Of a stretch of 64,000 nucleotides of DNA, positions 53,680-62,461 are shown piece by piece; position 1 is the stretch's first letter, and every line of letters starts with the position of its first letter. The notes below the pieces were generated by a model, which worked only from the letters and a program-made list of their open reading frames with translations, was not told the DNA's origin and made no database searches. Origin of the DNA: Bacteroidota bacterium (lineage in GTDB: Bacteria; Bacteroidota; Bacteroidia; NS11-12g; UBA955); assembly GCA_016868785.1 (NCBI GenBank), contig VGFS01000002.1, positions 1 through 64,000 on the forward strand, in the 5' to 3' direction. The position numbers and the translations under genes were made by a program.

Positions 53680-54462
53680 ATGGATTTGACCAGTGTACTT
53701 TATGAGAAGCGCGGCAGTGTGGCGCACATCACGTTAAACCGTCCGGATGTTTTCAATGCATTCGATGAGACTCAGAGTTACGATTTGCAGGCGGCGTTGA
53801 AAGAGGCGGCCAAGGACTCAGAAGTAAGGGTTTTGGTGCTGACGGGTGCGGGCAAGGCATTCTGCAGTGGTCAGGATTTGAAGACGATTGCTGGTTCTAA
53901 AAACCGGTCGTTGAGTGACTCATTGTACAAGCGATATAACCCGATCATTAAGGCGATGCGCGAGATTCCCAAGCCCATCATTGGCAGGATCAATGGGGTA
54001 GCGGCGGGTGCGGGTGCGTCATTGGCCTTGGCATGCGATTTCATTGTGGCTGCTGAGAGTGCTTCTTTTATTGAAGTTTTTGTGAATGTGGGTTTGGTGC
54101 CCGATTCGGGATCTTCTTACTTTTTGCCCAAGGCAATTTCGCCGGCGCGGGCCTTTGAGATGGCTACGATGGCACCCAAAATTTCTGCGGCTCAGGCCAT
54201 GGAGTGGGGGTTGATCAACCGGGTGGTTGCGTTGGAGGGCTTGGACGAAGAAGTGAATAAAGTGGCGGATTACTATGCTCAGGCGCCTACGATGGCGGTG
54301 GGCATGATCAAGAAAATGTTGAACAAGGCGGGACATTCCGATTTGCAAACGATGTTGCAATACGAGGCCTATTGTCAGGAGATTGCGGGCAGGAGCGAGG
54401 ATTACAAGGAGGGGGTAACGGCTTTCAACGAGAAGCGCAAGCCTGTTTTCAAGGGCAAGTAA
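53680..54462 (+). CDS. enoyl-CoA hydratase/isomerase family protein, PaaG-like
   Basis: The 260-residue crotonase has the oxyanion-hole segments FCSGQDLKTI and GVAAGAGASLALACD. The first catalytic Glu of hydratases is replaced by Ala in GAGASLALACD. The second site reads NVGLVPDSGSSYFLP with an Asp, as in PaaG-type isomerases (epoxyphenylacetyl-CoA isomerase or delta3-delta2-enoyl-CoA isomerase). An isomerase role is more likely than hydratase. No paa cluster is nearby. Confidence 0.85.
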   Translation: MDLTSVLYEKRGSVAHITLNRPDVFNAFDETQSYDLQAALKEAAKDSEVRVLVLTGAGKAFCSGQDLKTIAGSKNRSLSDSLYKRYNPIIKAMREIPKPIIGRINGVAAGAGASLALACDFIVAAESASFIEVFVNVGLVPDSGSSYFLPKAISPARAFEMATMAPKISAAQAMEWGLINRVVALEGLDEEVNKVADYYAQAPTMAVGMIKKMLNKAGHSDLQTMLQYEAYCQEIAGRSEDYKEGVTAFNEKRKPVFKGK

Positions 54463-54469
54463 GGGATTT

Positions 54470-54483
54470 TTCCCCTAGGGGAA
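54470..54483. other. perfect 14-bp palindrome before the M43 protease gene
   Basis: TTCCCCTAGGGGAA lies 7 nt after the PaaG-like stop and 59 nt before ATG 54543. It could be an operator or a weak terminator; the T run lies on the left side only. Confidence 0.45.
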
Positions 54484-54542
54484 TGGTCAAAGAAGTGTCA
54501 ACCCGTGTGAAAGATTGACATTTTGCAGTAATTTGCGGCCTT

Positions 54543-55982
54543 ATGATGATTTTTCCTGTTGGAAACTTGAGAAAACGAGTATTGGCCTCTGTGGCCATGG
54601 GTTTGCTTTCTGTGGGGGTTGTGCTTGCGCAGGGCGGTGCTACACCGGCGGTAAATCTGCACGCCGATGAGCCTTGTGGTTTTGTAACGGTGTTGCAGCA
54701 ATTGGAGCAACAGTATCCGGGTTTCAAGGCGAATTACGACTTGCAGACGCAGCGTGCGAAGGAATCGGATGCGCAGAAATTGGCGTTGCAGGGGTTGGAC
54801 CGAAGGAAAAAGATCATCCGTGATACGTTGTATTACTACGACACGGTGTACACCATTCCGGTGGTATTTCATGTGATTTACAATGTGGCCAACGAGAATT
54901 TGCATGATTCGCTGATCATTTCTCAGTTGGAGGTGTTGAACCGAGACTTCAATCGGTTGAATGCCGATACGGTAAAAACGCGTGCTATTTTTAAGTCGCG
55001 CGCGGGAACCGCGCGCATACAGTTTGAGTTTGCCAAGGTAGACCCCAACGGGGTGGCCACCACGGGCATTGTCAGGAAGTTGACGAGCAAAGCCACGTTT
55101 GCTTCAACCGGGGGCAGTATTCAAGATTTGATGAAGGCCACGGTTACGGGGGGCAACGACCCTTGGGACCCCACCAAATATTTGAACATTTGGGTGTGTG
55201 ATTTGAGCGTGAACAACCAGGACAATTTGTTGGGTTATGCGTTTCCGCCATATGGTCATCCATCATGGACGAGTAGTTCTTGGGTGGCAGATAGCAGACA
55301 AGGAGTTGTATTGCACTACAAGGTGGTGGGCCGCAACAATCCAAGGGCTACTGGCGCCATTGCTTCATCGAACAAAGGCAGGTGTGCGGTGCACGAGGTG
55401 GGTCATTTCTTTGGGTTGCGTCATATTTGGGCCGATGACCAATATTCGGTAAACAAGTGCTTGGTGGATGACTATATCGACGACACCCCATTGCAGGGCA
55501 TAGGTGCGGGTTTTACCTGCAATTTGGGTGGCAACACGTGTGTGGAGCCGAAGAACGACATGCCCGACATGTTCGAGAATTACATGGATTATTCTACCGA
55601 GGCTTGTCAGAACATGTTCACAAGGCAGCAGGTGCAGATGATGCGCACATCGATCACGGATTTCCGCACGGAGTTACCGATTAAGCGGGAGATTATCACA
55701 AGGATGCGGATTTTTGACACGGTGGTGTACGACGAGGTATTGATTTATCCGGTGGATACGGAGTCGGATGTGGTGGTGGAGATCCGCAACGAGGACATTT
55801 TGGAACAGTTGGACGTTCAGTTTTTTGATTTGTTGGGCAGGAAGGTGACGGAAGTCTACAAATTGAGCAAAAATGAAACCCGGTTCGACACCCAAACGTG
55901 GGCTTCTGGGTACTACGTGGCGGTGTTAAAACGCACCTCTGACGGCAAGGTGATTCGCAAGCAGAAGTTGTTTGTGGACTAA
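54543..55982 (+). CDS. secreted M43 (pappalysin-type) metalloprotease with T9SS signal
   Basis: The signal peptide ends GVVLAQ near residue 30. The catalytic domain has HEVGHFFGLRH (residues 284-294), giving two zinc His, the catalytic Glu and a third His, plus the Met-turn FENYMDYS near 344-351, as in M43B. The C-terminal 80 residues form a T9SS type A sorting domain (VQFFDLLGRKVTEVY, then WASGYYVAVL). The enzyme should be exported through T9SS and degrade proteins outside the cell. Confidence 0.92.
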   Translation: MMIFPVGNLRKRVLASVAMGLLSVGVVLAQGGATPAVNLHADEPCGFVTVLQQLEQQYPGFKANYDLQTQRAKESDAQKLALQGLDRRKKIIRDTLYYYDTVYTIPVVFHVIYNVANENLHDSLIISQLEVLNRDFNRLNADTVKTRAIFKSRAGTARIQFEFAKVDPNGVATTGIVRKLTSKATFASTGGSIQDLMKATVTGGNDPWDPTKYLNIWVCDLSVNNQDNLLGYAFPPYGHPSWTSSSWVADSRQGVVLHYKVVGRNNPRATGAIASSNKGRCAVHEVGHFFGLRHIWADDQYSVNKCLVDDYIDDTPLQGIGAGFTCNLGGNTCVEPKNDMPDMFENYMDYSTEACQNMFTRQQVQMMRTSITDFRTELPIKREIITRMRIFDTVVYDEVLIYPVDTESDVVVEIRNEDILEQLDVQFFDLLGRKVTEVYKLSKNETRFDTQTWASGYYVAVLKRTSDGKVIRKQKLFVD

Positions 55983-57509
55983 TTAAAGTTCACGTCTCAA
56001 CCGCGCCACGGGGATGCCAAGTTGTTCGCGGTATTTGGCCACGGTTCTGCGGGCGATATTGTAGCCTTTTTCTTTGAGCAGGTCCATGAGGGCTTCATCG
56101 GTGAGGGGTTTTCCTTTGTCTTCTTGTCCGATGGCATCCCCCAAAATCTTTTTGATTTCGCGGTTGCTGACTTCTTCCCCTTCTTCGTTGGTAAGTCCTT
56201 CGGAGAAGAAAAATTTCAGCGGGAAGATCCCGAAATCGGTTTCCACGTATTTGCTGTTGGCCACGCGGGAGATGGTGGAGATATCGAGTTCTACTTGTTG
56301 GGCGATGTCTTTGAGAATCATGGGCCGCAGTTTGGTTTCATCGCCTCCTTCGAGGAAGAATTCGCGCTGACGTTGTACGATGGCTTGCATGGTTTTCATG
56401 AGCGTATTTTGTCGTTGTTTCACGCTATCAATGAACCATTTGGCGCCATCTACTTTTTGCTTGATGTATTGAACGGCATCGCGGAGTTGTTTCTCTTTGT
56501 GGGCGCTGGACTCATAGGCCTTGAGGGTTTCCACATAGGAGGCGCTGAGGCGCAGTTCGGGGGCATTTCTGCCATTGAGTCTGACCTGTAGCACACCATC
56601 GTCGTTGCTGACGGAGAAGTCGGGCACGATGTACTGCGTTTTCACGCTCACGCTGCCGGTTTCACCGGGTTTGGGGTTGAGTTTGAGGATCTCGTTCATG
56701 GCGGCTTTGAGCTGCTCATCGTTGATCTTGAGACTCTTTTTTATTTTGTCGTAGTGTTTTTTTGTGAAGGCCTCGAATTGCTCTGCGAGCAATTTCTCGG
56801 CCAAGTCAATGGCTGGATTGTCGCCATAGTCTTTTTTATACAACTGCAGCAACAAGCACTCTTGCAAGTCACGGGCAGCAATCCCTGGGGGGTCAAAGTT
56901 TTGGATTTTGATGAGCAGTCGCTCGAGTTTCGTTTCGGTGGTTAGGATGTTTTCGTTGAAGGCGAGGTCATTGACGATGCTGCGGAGTTCGCGACGCAAG
57001 TAACCATCGTCTTCGATGCTACCGATGAGGTGGTAGACGAGTTCGAGTTCTTGGTCTTCGAAGATGGCGCGGGCTTGCTCGTAGAGGTACTCGTGGAAGG
57101 TACTTTGCGCCGCCATGGGCATGTCTCGCTGCTCCTCACCATTGTAATCCTCGCCCATGCGGAAGCTGGAGTAATCGTCGTCGCCCCCGGCGCGCAGGAG
57201 TTCGTCTACGTTGATGTCTTGACTGTATTCGTCGTAGTCGCTGTTGACGTTCAGGTCTTCTGCGTCGAAATTGTCTTTGGATTCGTCGGATTTTTCGTTG
57301 CGCAGTTCTTGGTTGCGTTCTTCCGGACTTCTGTATTCTAGACTGTCGTTCTCACTCTCAAGATTTTCTAGTGCGGGATTGTCGAGCAGCTCCTGACTCA
57401 CTTTTTCCTCAAAGTCTTGGGTGTTGAGTTGCAGCAGCTTGATGAACTGAATCTGCTGGGGACTCAGCTTTTGCAGAAACTTTTGCGATAACTCTTGTTT
57501 GAGGGCCAT
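55983..57509 (-). CDS. rpoN: RNA polymerase sigma-54 factor
   Basis: RpoN directs activator-dependent transcription from -24/-12 promoters. Region I at the N-terminus (LSPQQIQFIKLLQLNT), an acidic region II (residues 60-110), the core-binding region and the C-terminal RpoN box (ARRTVAKYREQLGIPVARLR) are all present. ATG 57509 gives 508 residues and is confirmed by the -7 box 4 nt upstream. No enhancer-binding activator gene is in the window. Confidence 0.97.
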   Translation of the reverse strand: MALKQELSQKFLQKLSPQQIQFIKLLQLNTQDFEEKVSQELLDNPALENLESENDSLEYRSPEERNQELRNEKSDESKDNFDAEDLNVNSDYDEYSQDINVDELLRAGGDDDYSSFRMGEDYNGEEQRDMPMAAQSTFHEYLYEQARAIFEDQELELVYHLIGSIEDDGYLRRELRSIVNDLAFNENILTTETKLERLLIKIQNFDPPGIAARDLQECLLLQLYKKDYGDNPAIDLAEKLLAEQFEAFTKKHYDKIKKSLKINDEQLKAAMNEILKLNPKPGETGSVSVKTQYIVPDFSVSNDDGVLQVRLNGRNAPELRLSASYVETLKAYESSAHKEKQLRDAVQYIKQKVDGAKWFIDSVKQRQNTLMKTMQAIVQRQREFFLEGGDETKLRPMILKDIAQQVELDISTISRVANSKYVETDFGIFPLKFFFSEGLTNEEGEEVSNREIKKILGDAIGQEDKGKPLTDEALMDLLKEKGYNIARRTVAKYREQLGIPVARLRREL

Positions 57510-57513
57510 AGCA

Positions 57514-57543
57514 CAAATATAGGCAAGGGCGCCCAAATAACAA
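57514..57543 (-). promoter_or_regulatory. promoter of rpoN: -7 TATATTTG and -33 TTG (minus strand)
   Basis: On the minus strand TATATTTG (57514-57521) ends 4 nt before ATG 57509, and TTG (57541-57543) is 19 nt upstream of it. Confidence 0.65.
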
Positions 57544-57574
57544 ATATCGTGCCAAAAATTTTAAACCCTTTTCT

Positions 57575-57582
57575 TATCTTTG
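57575..57582 (+). promoter_or_regulatory. -7 box (TATCTTTG) of asnS
   Basis: A perfect TAnnTTTG match lies 44 nt before ATG 57627, so asnS should have a true leader, unlike many genes here. Confidence 0.5.
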
Positions 57583-57626
57583 TGCAAGCAATTTTTCAGA
57601 CAACGCCAATAAACCATCGTTATAGC

Positions 57627-59171
57627 ATGAGCACACCAGATTTTACGTCTCCTTCCACTGTGATACAGGATTTGAAAAGCCAGATTGGCCAATCGGTTAT
57701 TTTGCGTGGTTGGGTGGCCAACAAGCGCGAGGGCAAGGGCATTGTATTCATCATTTTCCGCGATGGTACAGGATACTGTCAGTGCGTTGTAACGGCCGAA
57801 ACGGCCAGCGAGTCTTTTTTGGAGGCGGCACAGTCGGTGAGTTTGGAGACCAGTGTGGTGTTGAAGGGGTTGGTGCTATCCGATGAGAAACAGGTGGGCG
57901 GGGTTGAGTTGCAGGTGACGTCGGTGGAGGTTGTGGGTGTATCGGAGAACTATCCGATTGCGAAGAAGGAGCACGGCATTGAGTTTTTGATGGACCAGCG
58001 ACATTTGTGGTTGCGCAGCACGCGTCAGTGGGCCATTATGCGCATCAGAAACACCATCATTTACGCGATCCACGAGTATTTCCAGGGTGAGGGTTTTGTG
58101 CAGATGGACGCGCCCATTTTCACGGGCAATGCTTGTGAGGGTACGAGCACTTTGTTTGAAACCGATTTTTATGGCGAGCCGGCGTTTTTGAGTCAGAGCG
58201 GACAGTTATACGGAGAGGCGATGGCCATGGCGATGGGTAGGATTTATACGTTTGGTCCCACGTTTCGGGCGGAGAAGTCGAAGACGCGCCGGCACTTGTC
58301 GGAGTTTTGGATGATTGAGCCGGAGATGGCGTTTTACGACATTTTCCAGAACATGGATTGCATAGAGGGCTTTTTGCAGCATGTAGTGGGCAGGGTATTG
58401 GAGAAGTGCGAGCAGGAGTTGGAAACGATTGGCAGAGACACGGCTGTTTTGAAGAGCAGTTTGGGCACTTTCCCACGGATGACCTATGACCAGGCGGTTC
58501 GGATTATCAAGGGTGAGGAGGACGTGAACGGGGTAAACAGCATAAAAAGTTTGGAGGAGGAGTTGTTGCGTTCTGAACAGCAGTTGGTGGCGATAGATGC
58601 GGAGATTGCGGAGCGTGAGGCGAAGGTGGCCACGCCGGGGATGAAGAAGGGGGAGATCAATTTCCATCAGACGAAGATTACACAGTTGAAGCAGGAGAAG
58701 GCGGACGTGGAGGAGGATTTGCGGAACATACCGCAGTGGATTGCGAGTGCGAGGAATTTCGAGTATGGAAACGATTTTGGGGGGTCGGACGAGACGGTAT
58801 TGACGCGGTTGTTTGACCGTCCGGTGATGGTCTACGACTGGCCACACGAGGTGAAGGCATTTTATTTGAAGCGGAATCCGCAGGACGCGCGCTTTGCGCG
58901 GGGTGTGGATGTGTTGGCGCCGGAGGGGTATGGAGAGATTGTGGGTGGCGGCGAGCGGGAGACGGACGTGGAATTGTTAACGTCGAAGATCCAGGAACAC
59001 GAGTTGCCGATGGAGGCGTTTGAGTGGTACTTGGATTTGCGCAGGTACGGGTCTGTACCACACGCGGGTTTTGGGTTGGGCTTGGAGCGTTTGGTTACGT
59101 GGGTGTGCAAGTTGAAGCACGTACGCGAGAGCATTCCATTCCCACGGATGTACGGCAGATTGACGCCTTGA
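57627..59171 (+). CDS. asnS: asparagine--tRNA ligase
   Basis: AsnRS charges tRNA-Asn. An N-terminal OB-fold anticodon domain (ILRGWVANKREGKGIVFI) is followed by class II motif 1. Motif 2 is FRAEKSKTRRHLSEFWMIE (phrase read around the turn), and motif 3 is GFGLGLERLVTWVCKLKHVR. A 70-residue coiled-coil insert near residues 290-370 separates motifs 2 and 3. The 514-residue length reflects this insert, known in bacterial/archaeal-like AsnRS. I chose ATG 57627; the frame from 57495 overlaps rpoN. Confidence 0.95.
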   Translation: MSTPDFTSPSTVIQDLKSQIGQSVILRGWVANKREGKGIVFIIFRDGTGYCQCVVTAETASESFLEAAQSVSLETSVVLKGLVLSDEKQVGGVELQVTSVEVVGVSENYPIAKKEHGIEFLMDQRHLWLRSTRQWAIMRIRNTIIYAIHEYFQGEGFVQMDAPIFTGNACEGTSTLFETDFYGEPAFLSQSGQLYGEAMAMAMGRIYTFGPTFRAEKSKTRRHLSEFWMIEPEMAFYDIFQNMDCIEGFLQHVVGRVLEKCEQELETIGRDTAVLKSSLGTFPRMTYDQAVRIIKGEEDVNGVNSIKSLEEELLRSEQQLVAIDAEIAEREAKVATPGMKKGEINFHQTKITQLKQEKADVEEDLRNIPQWIASARNFEYGNDFGGSDETVLTRLFDRPVMVYDWPHEVKAFYLKRNPQDARFARGVDVLAPEGYGEIVGGGERETDVELLTSKIQEHELPMEAFEWYLDLRRYGSVPHAGFGLGLERLVTWVCKLKHVRESIPFPRMYGRLTP

Positions 59172-59313
59172 TTTGGTGAAGAATTCAGTTTACCATTGAT
59201 ATTATTGGAATAAAAACAGAGGATTTAACGAATTACAACTTGCTGTTTATCAATATTTTAATAAAAATTTTTGCCTTTTCCACACTTTGTTAACATTTAA
59301 ACAAACTTGTTGG

Positions 59314-59321
59314 TATATTTG
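59314..59321 (+). promoter_or_regulatory. -7 box (TATATTTG) of the TetR gene
   Basis: A perfect TAnnTTTG match ends 8 nt before ATG 59330, in an AT-rich 158 nt gap. Confidence 0.55.
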
Positions 59322-59329
59322 CTCCCCCT

Positions 59330-60082
59330 ATGAGCACATCTACACGACAATTGATCCTGCAACGTTGCTTTGAAGCGATACAGGCCAAGGGATTTGAGAC
59401 CTTGCGCACCGATAAAGAGATCGCCCGTTTGAAAATCACCAAAGGTGCATTTTATCATTATTTTCCCAACAAGGCGGAGTTGGGATATGCGGTGGTTGAT
59501 GAGGTGATGTTACCCTATTACGAGCAGAAATGGGCGAGTTTGGCCAATATTGAAATTGGTGTTGCTAAGGCCTTGATCGCTGTATTAGAACAAGAGAAAA
59601 CCAAAGCTACAGAGACGAGTATCAAACGTGGTGACGTTTTAACCAACATGATCTTAGAAATGAGTCATGTTGATGATATTTTTAGACAAAAGCTTGAAGT
59701 AGTGAATGAAGTTCAGGTTAAAATTATCCAGAAGGCCATTATGTCGGGCAGAATCGCTGGCGAATTAAAAAACCAAACCGATGCACGTTCAATGGCCTTG
59801 TACATAGTAGGACAGTTGATGGGTTGCTACACCATTTCTAAGGTACGTGCTTCCAAAGAAACGTTTGTGAGCATGGTGGGTACCATGCAGAAACAGTTGA
59901 AAGATGTTTTGGTGGCTGAAACAGCGGCTAGCAAGGTATCGGATGTGACGGTGAATACGGTAACGTCTCCTTCAGGAGACAGGCCAAAGAGCACCATTGG
60001 GGTGGTGAATCCTTTTGCCAAGCCTGAGGAGAAAACGGAAGAGAAGTCGACCCGAGGTGGGTGGTTCTCTCGCAACCGTTAA
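59330..60082 (+). CDS. TetR/AcrR family transcriptional regulator
   Basis: Residues 1-55 form the HTH (LILQRCFEAIQAKGFETLRT, then KITKGAFYHYFPNKAELGYA), with the GAFYHYFPNK recognition helix typical of TetR. A ligand-binding helical domain follows to about residue 195. The last 50 residues are an unusual low-complexity tail with repeated Lys/Glu/Pro ending GGWFSRNR. The ligand and targets are not known, and no efflux or metabolic gene is adjacent. Confidence 0.88.
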   Translation: MSTSTRQLILQRCFEAIQAKGFETLRTDKEIARLKITKGAFYHYFPNKAELGYAVVDEVMLPYYEQKWASLANIEIGVAKALIAVLEQEKTKATETSIKRGDVLTNMILEMSHVDDIFRQKLEVVNEVQVKIIQKAIMSGRIAGELKNQTDARSMALYIVGQLMGCYTISKVRASKETFVSMVGTMQKQLKDVLVAETAASKVSDVTVNTVTSPSGDRPKSTIGVVNPFAKPEEKTEEKSTRGGWFSRNR

Positions 60083-60160
60083 TAAACAAGGATTCAAGGA
60101 TGCCGCGGGTGTTGTTAGTTGCTCCCTGCGGTGAAATCCAAGAAACAAATAGCTCAAAGA

Positions 60161-60190
60161 AAAAGGGCTTCCGCGAGGAAGCCCTTTTTT
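60161..60190. terminator. bidirectional intrinsic terminator between the TetR and S46 peptidase genes
   Basis: AAAAGGGCTTCC (60161-60172) pairs with GGAAGCCCTTTT (60177-60188) around GCGA. T runs on both strands serve the convergent genes. Confidence 0.9.
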
Positions 60191-60211
60191 CGTTAATGAG
60201 TTAATCTGAAA

Positions 60212-62380
60212 TTATTTCACGATAGTCATTTCGTCGATCAGGTGCTTGGCGCCGCCCAATTTTTCAACGATGAACAACGTGTAACGAACGTCTAAGCTGA
60301 TGGTGCGCTGAACCTTGGGTAGAAATGCGAAATCAGAGCTGATCGCTTCCCAGTTGCCGTCGAAGGCGGTACCAATCAACTCGCCTTTGGCGTTCATCAC
60401 AGGACTTCCGCTGTTACCACCGGTGATGTCGTTGTCGGTTAGGAAGCAAGTGTGCAACTCGCCATCTTTGTCGGCATACTGACCGAAATCGCGGGCGCGA
60501 ATCAAGGCCAATAAGGGTTGTGGTGCGTCGAATTCGAAATCGCCGGCTTTGTATTTCTCCAAAATGCCTTTGGCAGTGGTGAAATAAGAATAGCTCACGG
60601 CATCACGGGCGTCGTAAGCCTTCACGGTTCCGTATGTCAAACGCATGGTACCATTGGCATCGGGGGCCATGGTGATGTTGTTGCTGGCCGACATCTCCAA
60701 TTGGGCCGACAAGAACAAGCGGTTGGCGCGGTCGAGTTTGCTGTTGATGCCATCGAAAACGGGTTTCATATCAACCCGCAATTTGTTTACGTAACCGTTG
60801 GTGATCTTGTACAATAAATCGGCTTCCAACTTGCTGGCAGAGGGTTTGGCCAAGAATTTCGCCAAGCGCTCTTTGCTGGTGAAGATGGATTTGGCGAACA
60901 ACAACTCGGCAATGGCTGCATAGTTGCGCTTGTTTTTAACCACCAAAGCAGTAAAATCAGCGGGCAATTGGGCAGGATCCAAATCTTCGTAGAGGTGTTT
61001 CAATACTACGGCCAACACCTCTTTTTCGATGCTTGGGTAGAACTCTTTATACATCTCATCCAAACCACGCAAAATGGCGCGAGATGAAGTGTCTTTGGCA
61101 TTGGCTTTCAAGGCATCGGCGAGTCCCTTGAATGAAAGGGCAAAGCTCATGGCTTGGCTGTTAGAGATTCCGTCTTGGAAGTACACGGGGTACAATCCGT
61201 AAGTGTACAATTCGCGGTAGGCCTCGTCGTACAGAGAAGTTACATCCCCGTACACATCGGTCTTTTTGTTTTCACGCACCCAACGCTCAAACGCCAATTC
61301 GGCATTTTTGCGGGTATCGTAGAGTCCGTTGGGCTTGGCCAAATCGTTGGCTTCACCGTTGAATTTGTTCCAGTAGTTGCCGATGCTGGCCAAACGGTCT
61401 GAGTACATCAATCGCACCGACTCGTCTTGCTTCATGTAGGTTTCGTAAACATCCATGATGTCGCGACGCAATTGCACACGCATGGGGCGTTCTTTGCTGG
61501 CCAAGTATTTGATGCCTTCGCTGTAGGTATAGCGGGTGGTACGGCCTGGGTAGCCCATGATCATGGCGTAATCACCGTCTTTCATGCCCCCGATGTTGAT
61601 GGGCAGGTGGTGCGCTGGGGCAAAGGGTTTGTTGGCAGCATTGAAGTCGGCCGATTTGTTATTTCCATTTGCATAAATGCGGAACATGCTGAAGTCGCAG
61701 GTGTGACGGGGCCAACGCCAGTTGTCGGTCTCCCCACCAAATTTACCCACACTTTCTGGGGGAGTTCCTACCAAGCGGATGTCGCGGTAAACTTCATAGT
61801 ACATTGCCAGGTATTGGTTTCCGTTGTAGAACGATGAAATTTCCACCACGTAGTTGTTGCGTTCTTCGCCCAATGCAGCGATCACGGCTTCTTTGGTTTT
61901 GGCGATTTGCGCGGCCACGGCTTTGGCGCGGGTGGCTTCGTCTTGGTTGATGGCGATGCCGCCGAGTACTTGGCTGGTTATGTCTTCAATTTTGCGCAAC
62001 AATCCGATGTTGAAATTGGCGGGGCGTTCTGCTTGCTGGTTGGCGGCCCAGAAACCATTTTTCAAGATGTTGTCTTGGTTGGTAGAAAGCTCTTGGATGG
62101 CTCCGTAACCACAGTGGTGGTTGGTGAGGAACAATCCTTGTTTGGAGATGACTTCGCCGGTGCAGAACATCCGACCTTGCTTCGACATCAAACGCACGAT
62201 GGCGTCTTTCACGGAGGCTTGGTTGATGGAGTAGATGTCTTCGGCAGACAATTTCAATCCGCGGGCTTGCATGGGATCTTGGATCTTTTGCAGCAAGGTG
62301 AGCGGCCACATGCCTTCATCGGCCCGCAGCTGGAATAATGCTGAGAAGGCCAAGGCCAAACTTAATATGCGTTTTTTCAT
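60212..62380 (-). CDS. S46 family dipeptidyl peptidase, DPP7-like
   Basis: The signal peptide ends LFQLRA, and ATG 62380 gives 722 residues. The catalytic His is in LFLTNHHCGYG (H89), the Asp lies in the DNWRWPRH region, and the Ser is in GGNSGSPVMN. The FDGNWEAISSD segment after the Ser matches DPP7 rather than the Asp/Glu-specific DPP11. It is a periplasmic exopeptidase releasing dipeptides after hydrophobic P1 residues, suited to peptide feeding. The frame open to 62416 adds 12 residues without signal character. Confidence 0.92.
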   Translation of the reverse strand: MKKRILSLALAFSALFQLRADEGMWPLTLLQKIQDPMQARGLKLSAEDIYSINQASVKDAIVRLMSKQGRMFCTGEVISKQGLFLTNHHCGYGAIQELSTNQDNILKNGFWAANQQAERPANFNIGLLRKIEDITSQVLGGIAINQDEATRAKAVAAQIAKTKEAVIAALGEERNNYVVEISSFYNGNQYLAMYYEVYRDIRLVGTPPESVGKFGGETDNWRWPRHTCDFSMFRIYANGNNKSADFNAANKPFAPAHHLPINIGGMKDGDYAMIMGYPGRTTRYTYSEGIKYLASKERPMRVQLRRDIMDVYETYMKQDESVRLMYSDRLASIGNYWNKFNGEANDLAKPNGLYDTRKNAELAFERWVRENKKTDVYGDVTSLYDEAYRELYTYGLYPVYFQDGISNSQAMSFALSFKGLADALKANAKDTSSRAILRGLDEMYKEFYPSIEKEVLAVVLKHLYEDLDPAQLPADFTALVVKNKRNYAAIAELLFAKSIFTSKERLAKFLAKPSASKLEADLLYKITNGYVNKLRVDMKPVFDGINSKLDRANRLFLSAQLEMSASNNITMAPDANGTMRLTYGTVKAYDARDAVSYSYFTTAKGILEKYKAGDFEFDAPQPLLALIRARDFGQYADKDGELHTCFLTDNDITGGNSGSPVMNAKGELIGTAFDGNWEAISSDFAFLPKVQRTISLDVRYTLFIVEKLGGAKHLIDEMTIVK

Positions 62381-62461
62381 AATATAATTACCGCAAATTA
62401 ACTCTTTTTTGGCCATAACTTTTTCCCCTTTTGTAGCCCAAAAAGCGGGAAATTTGAGGGG

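Noticed and set aside
57495..57626. N-terminal extension of asnS
   Set aside because: It overlaps the rpoN start and promoter; the natural start is ATG 57627.
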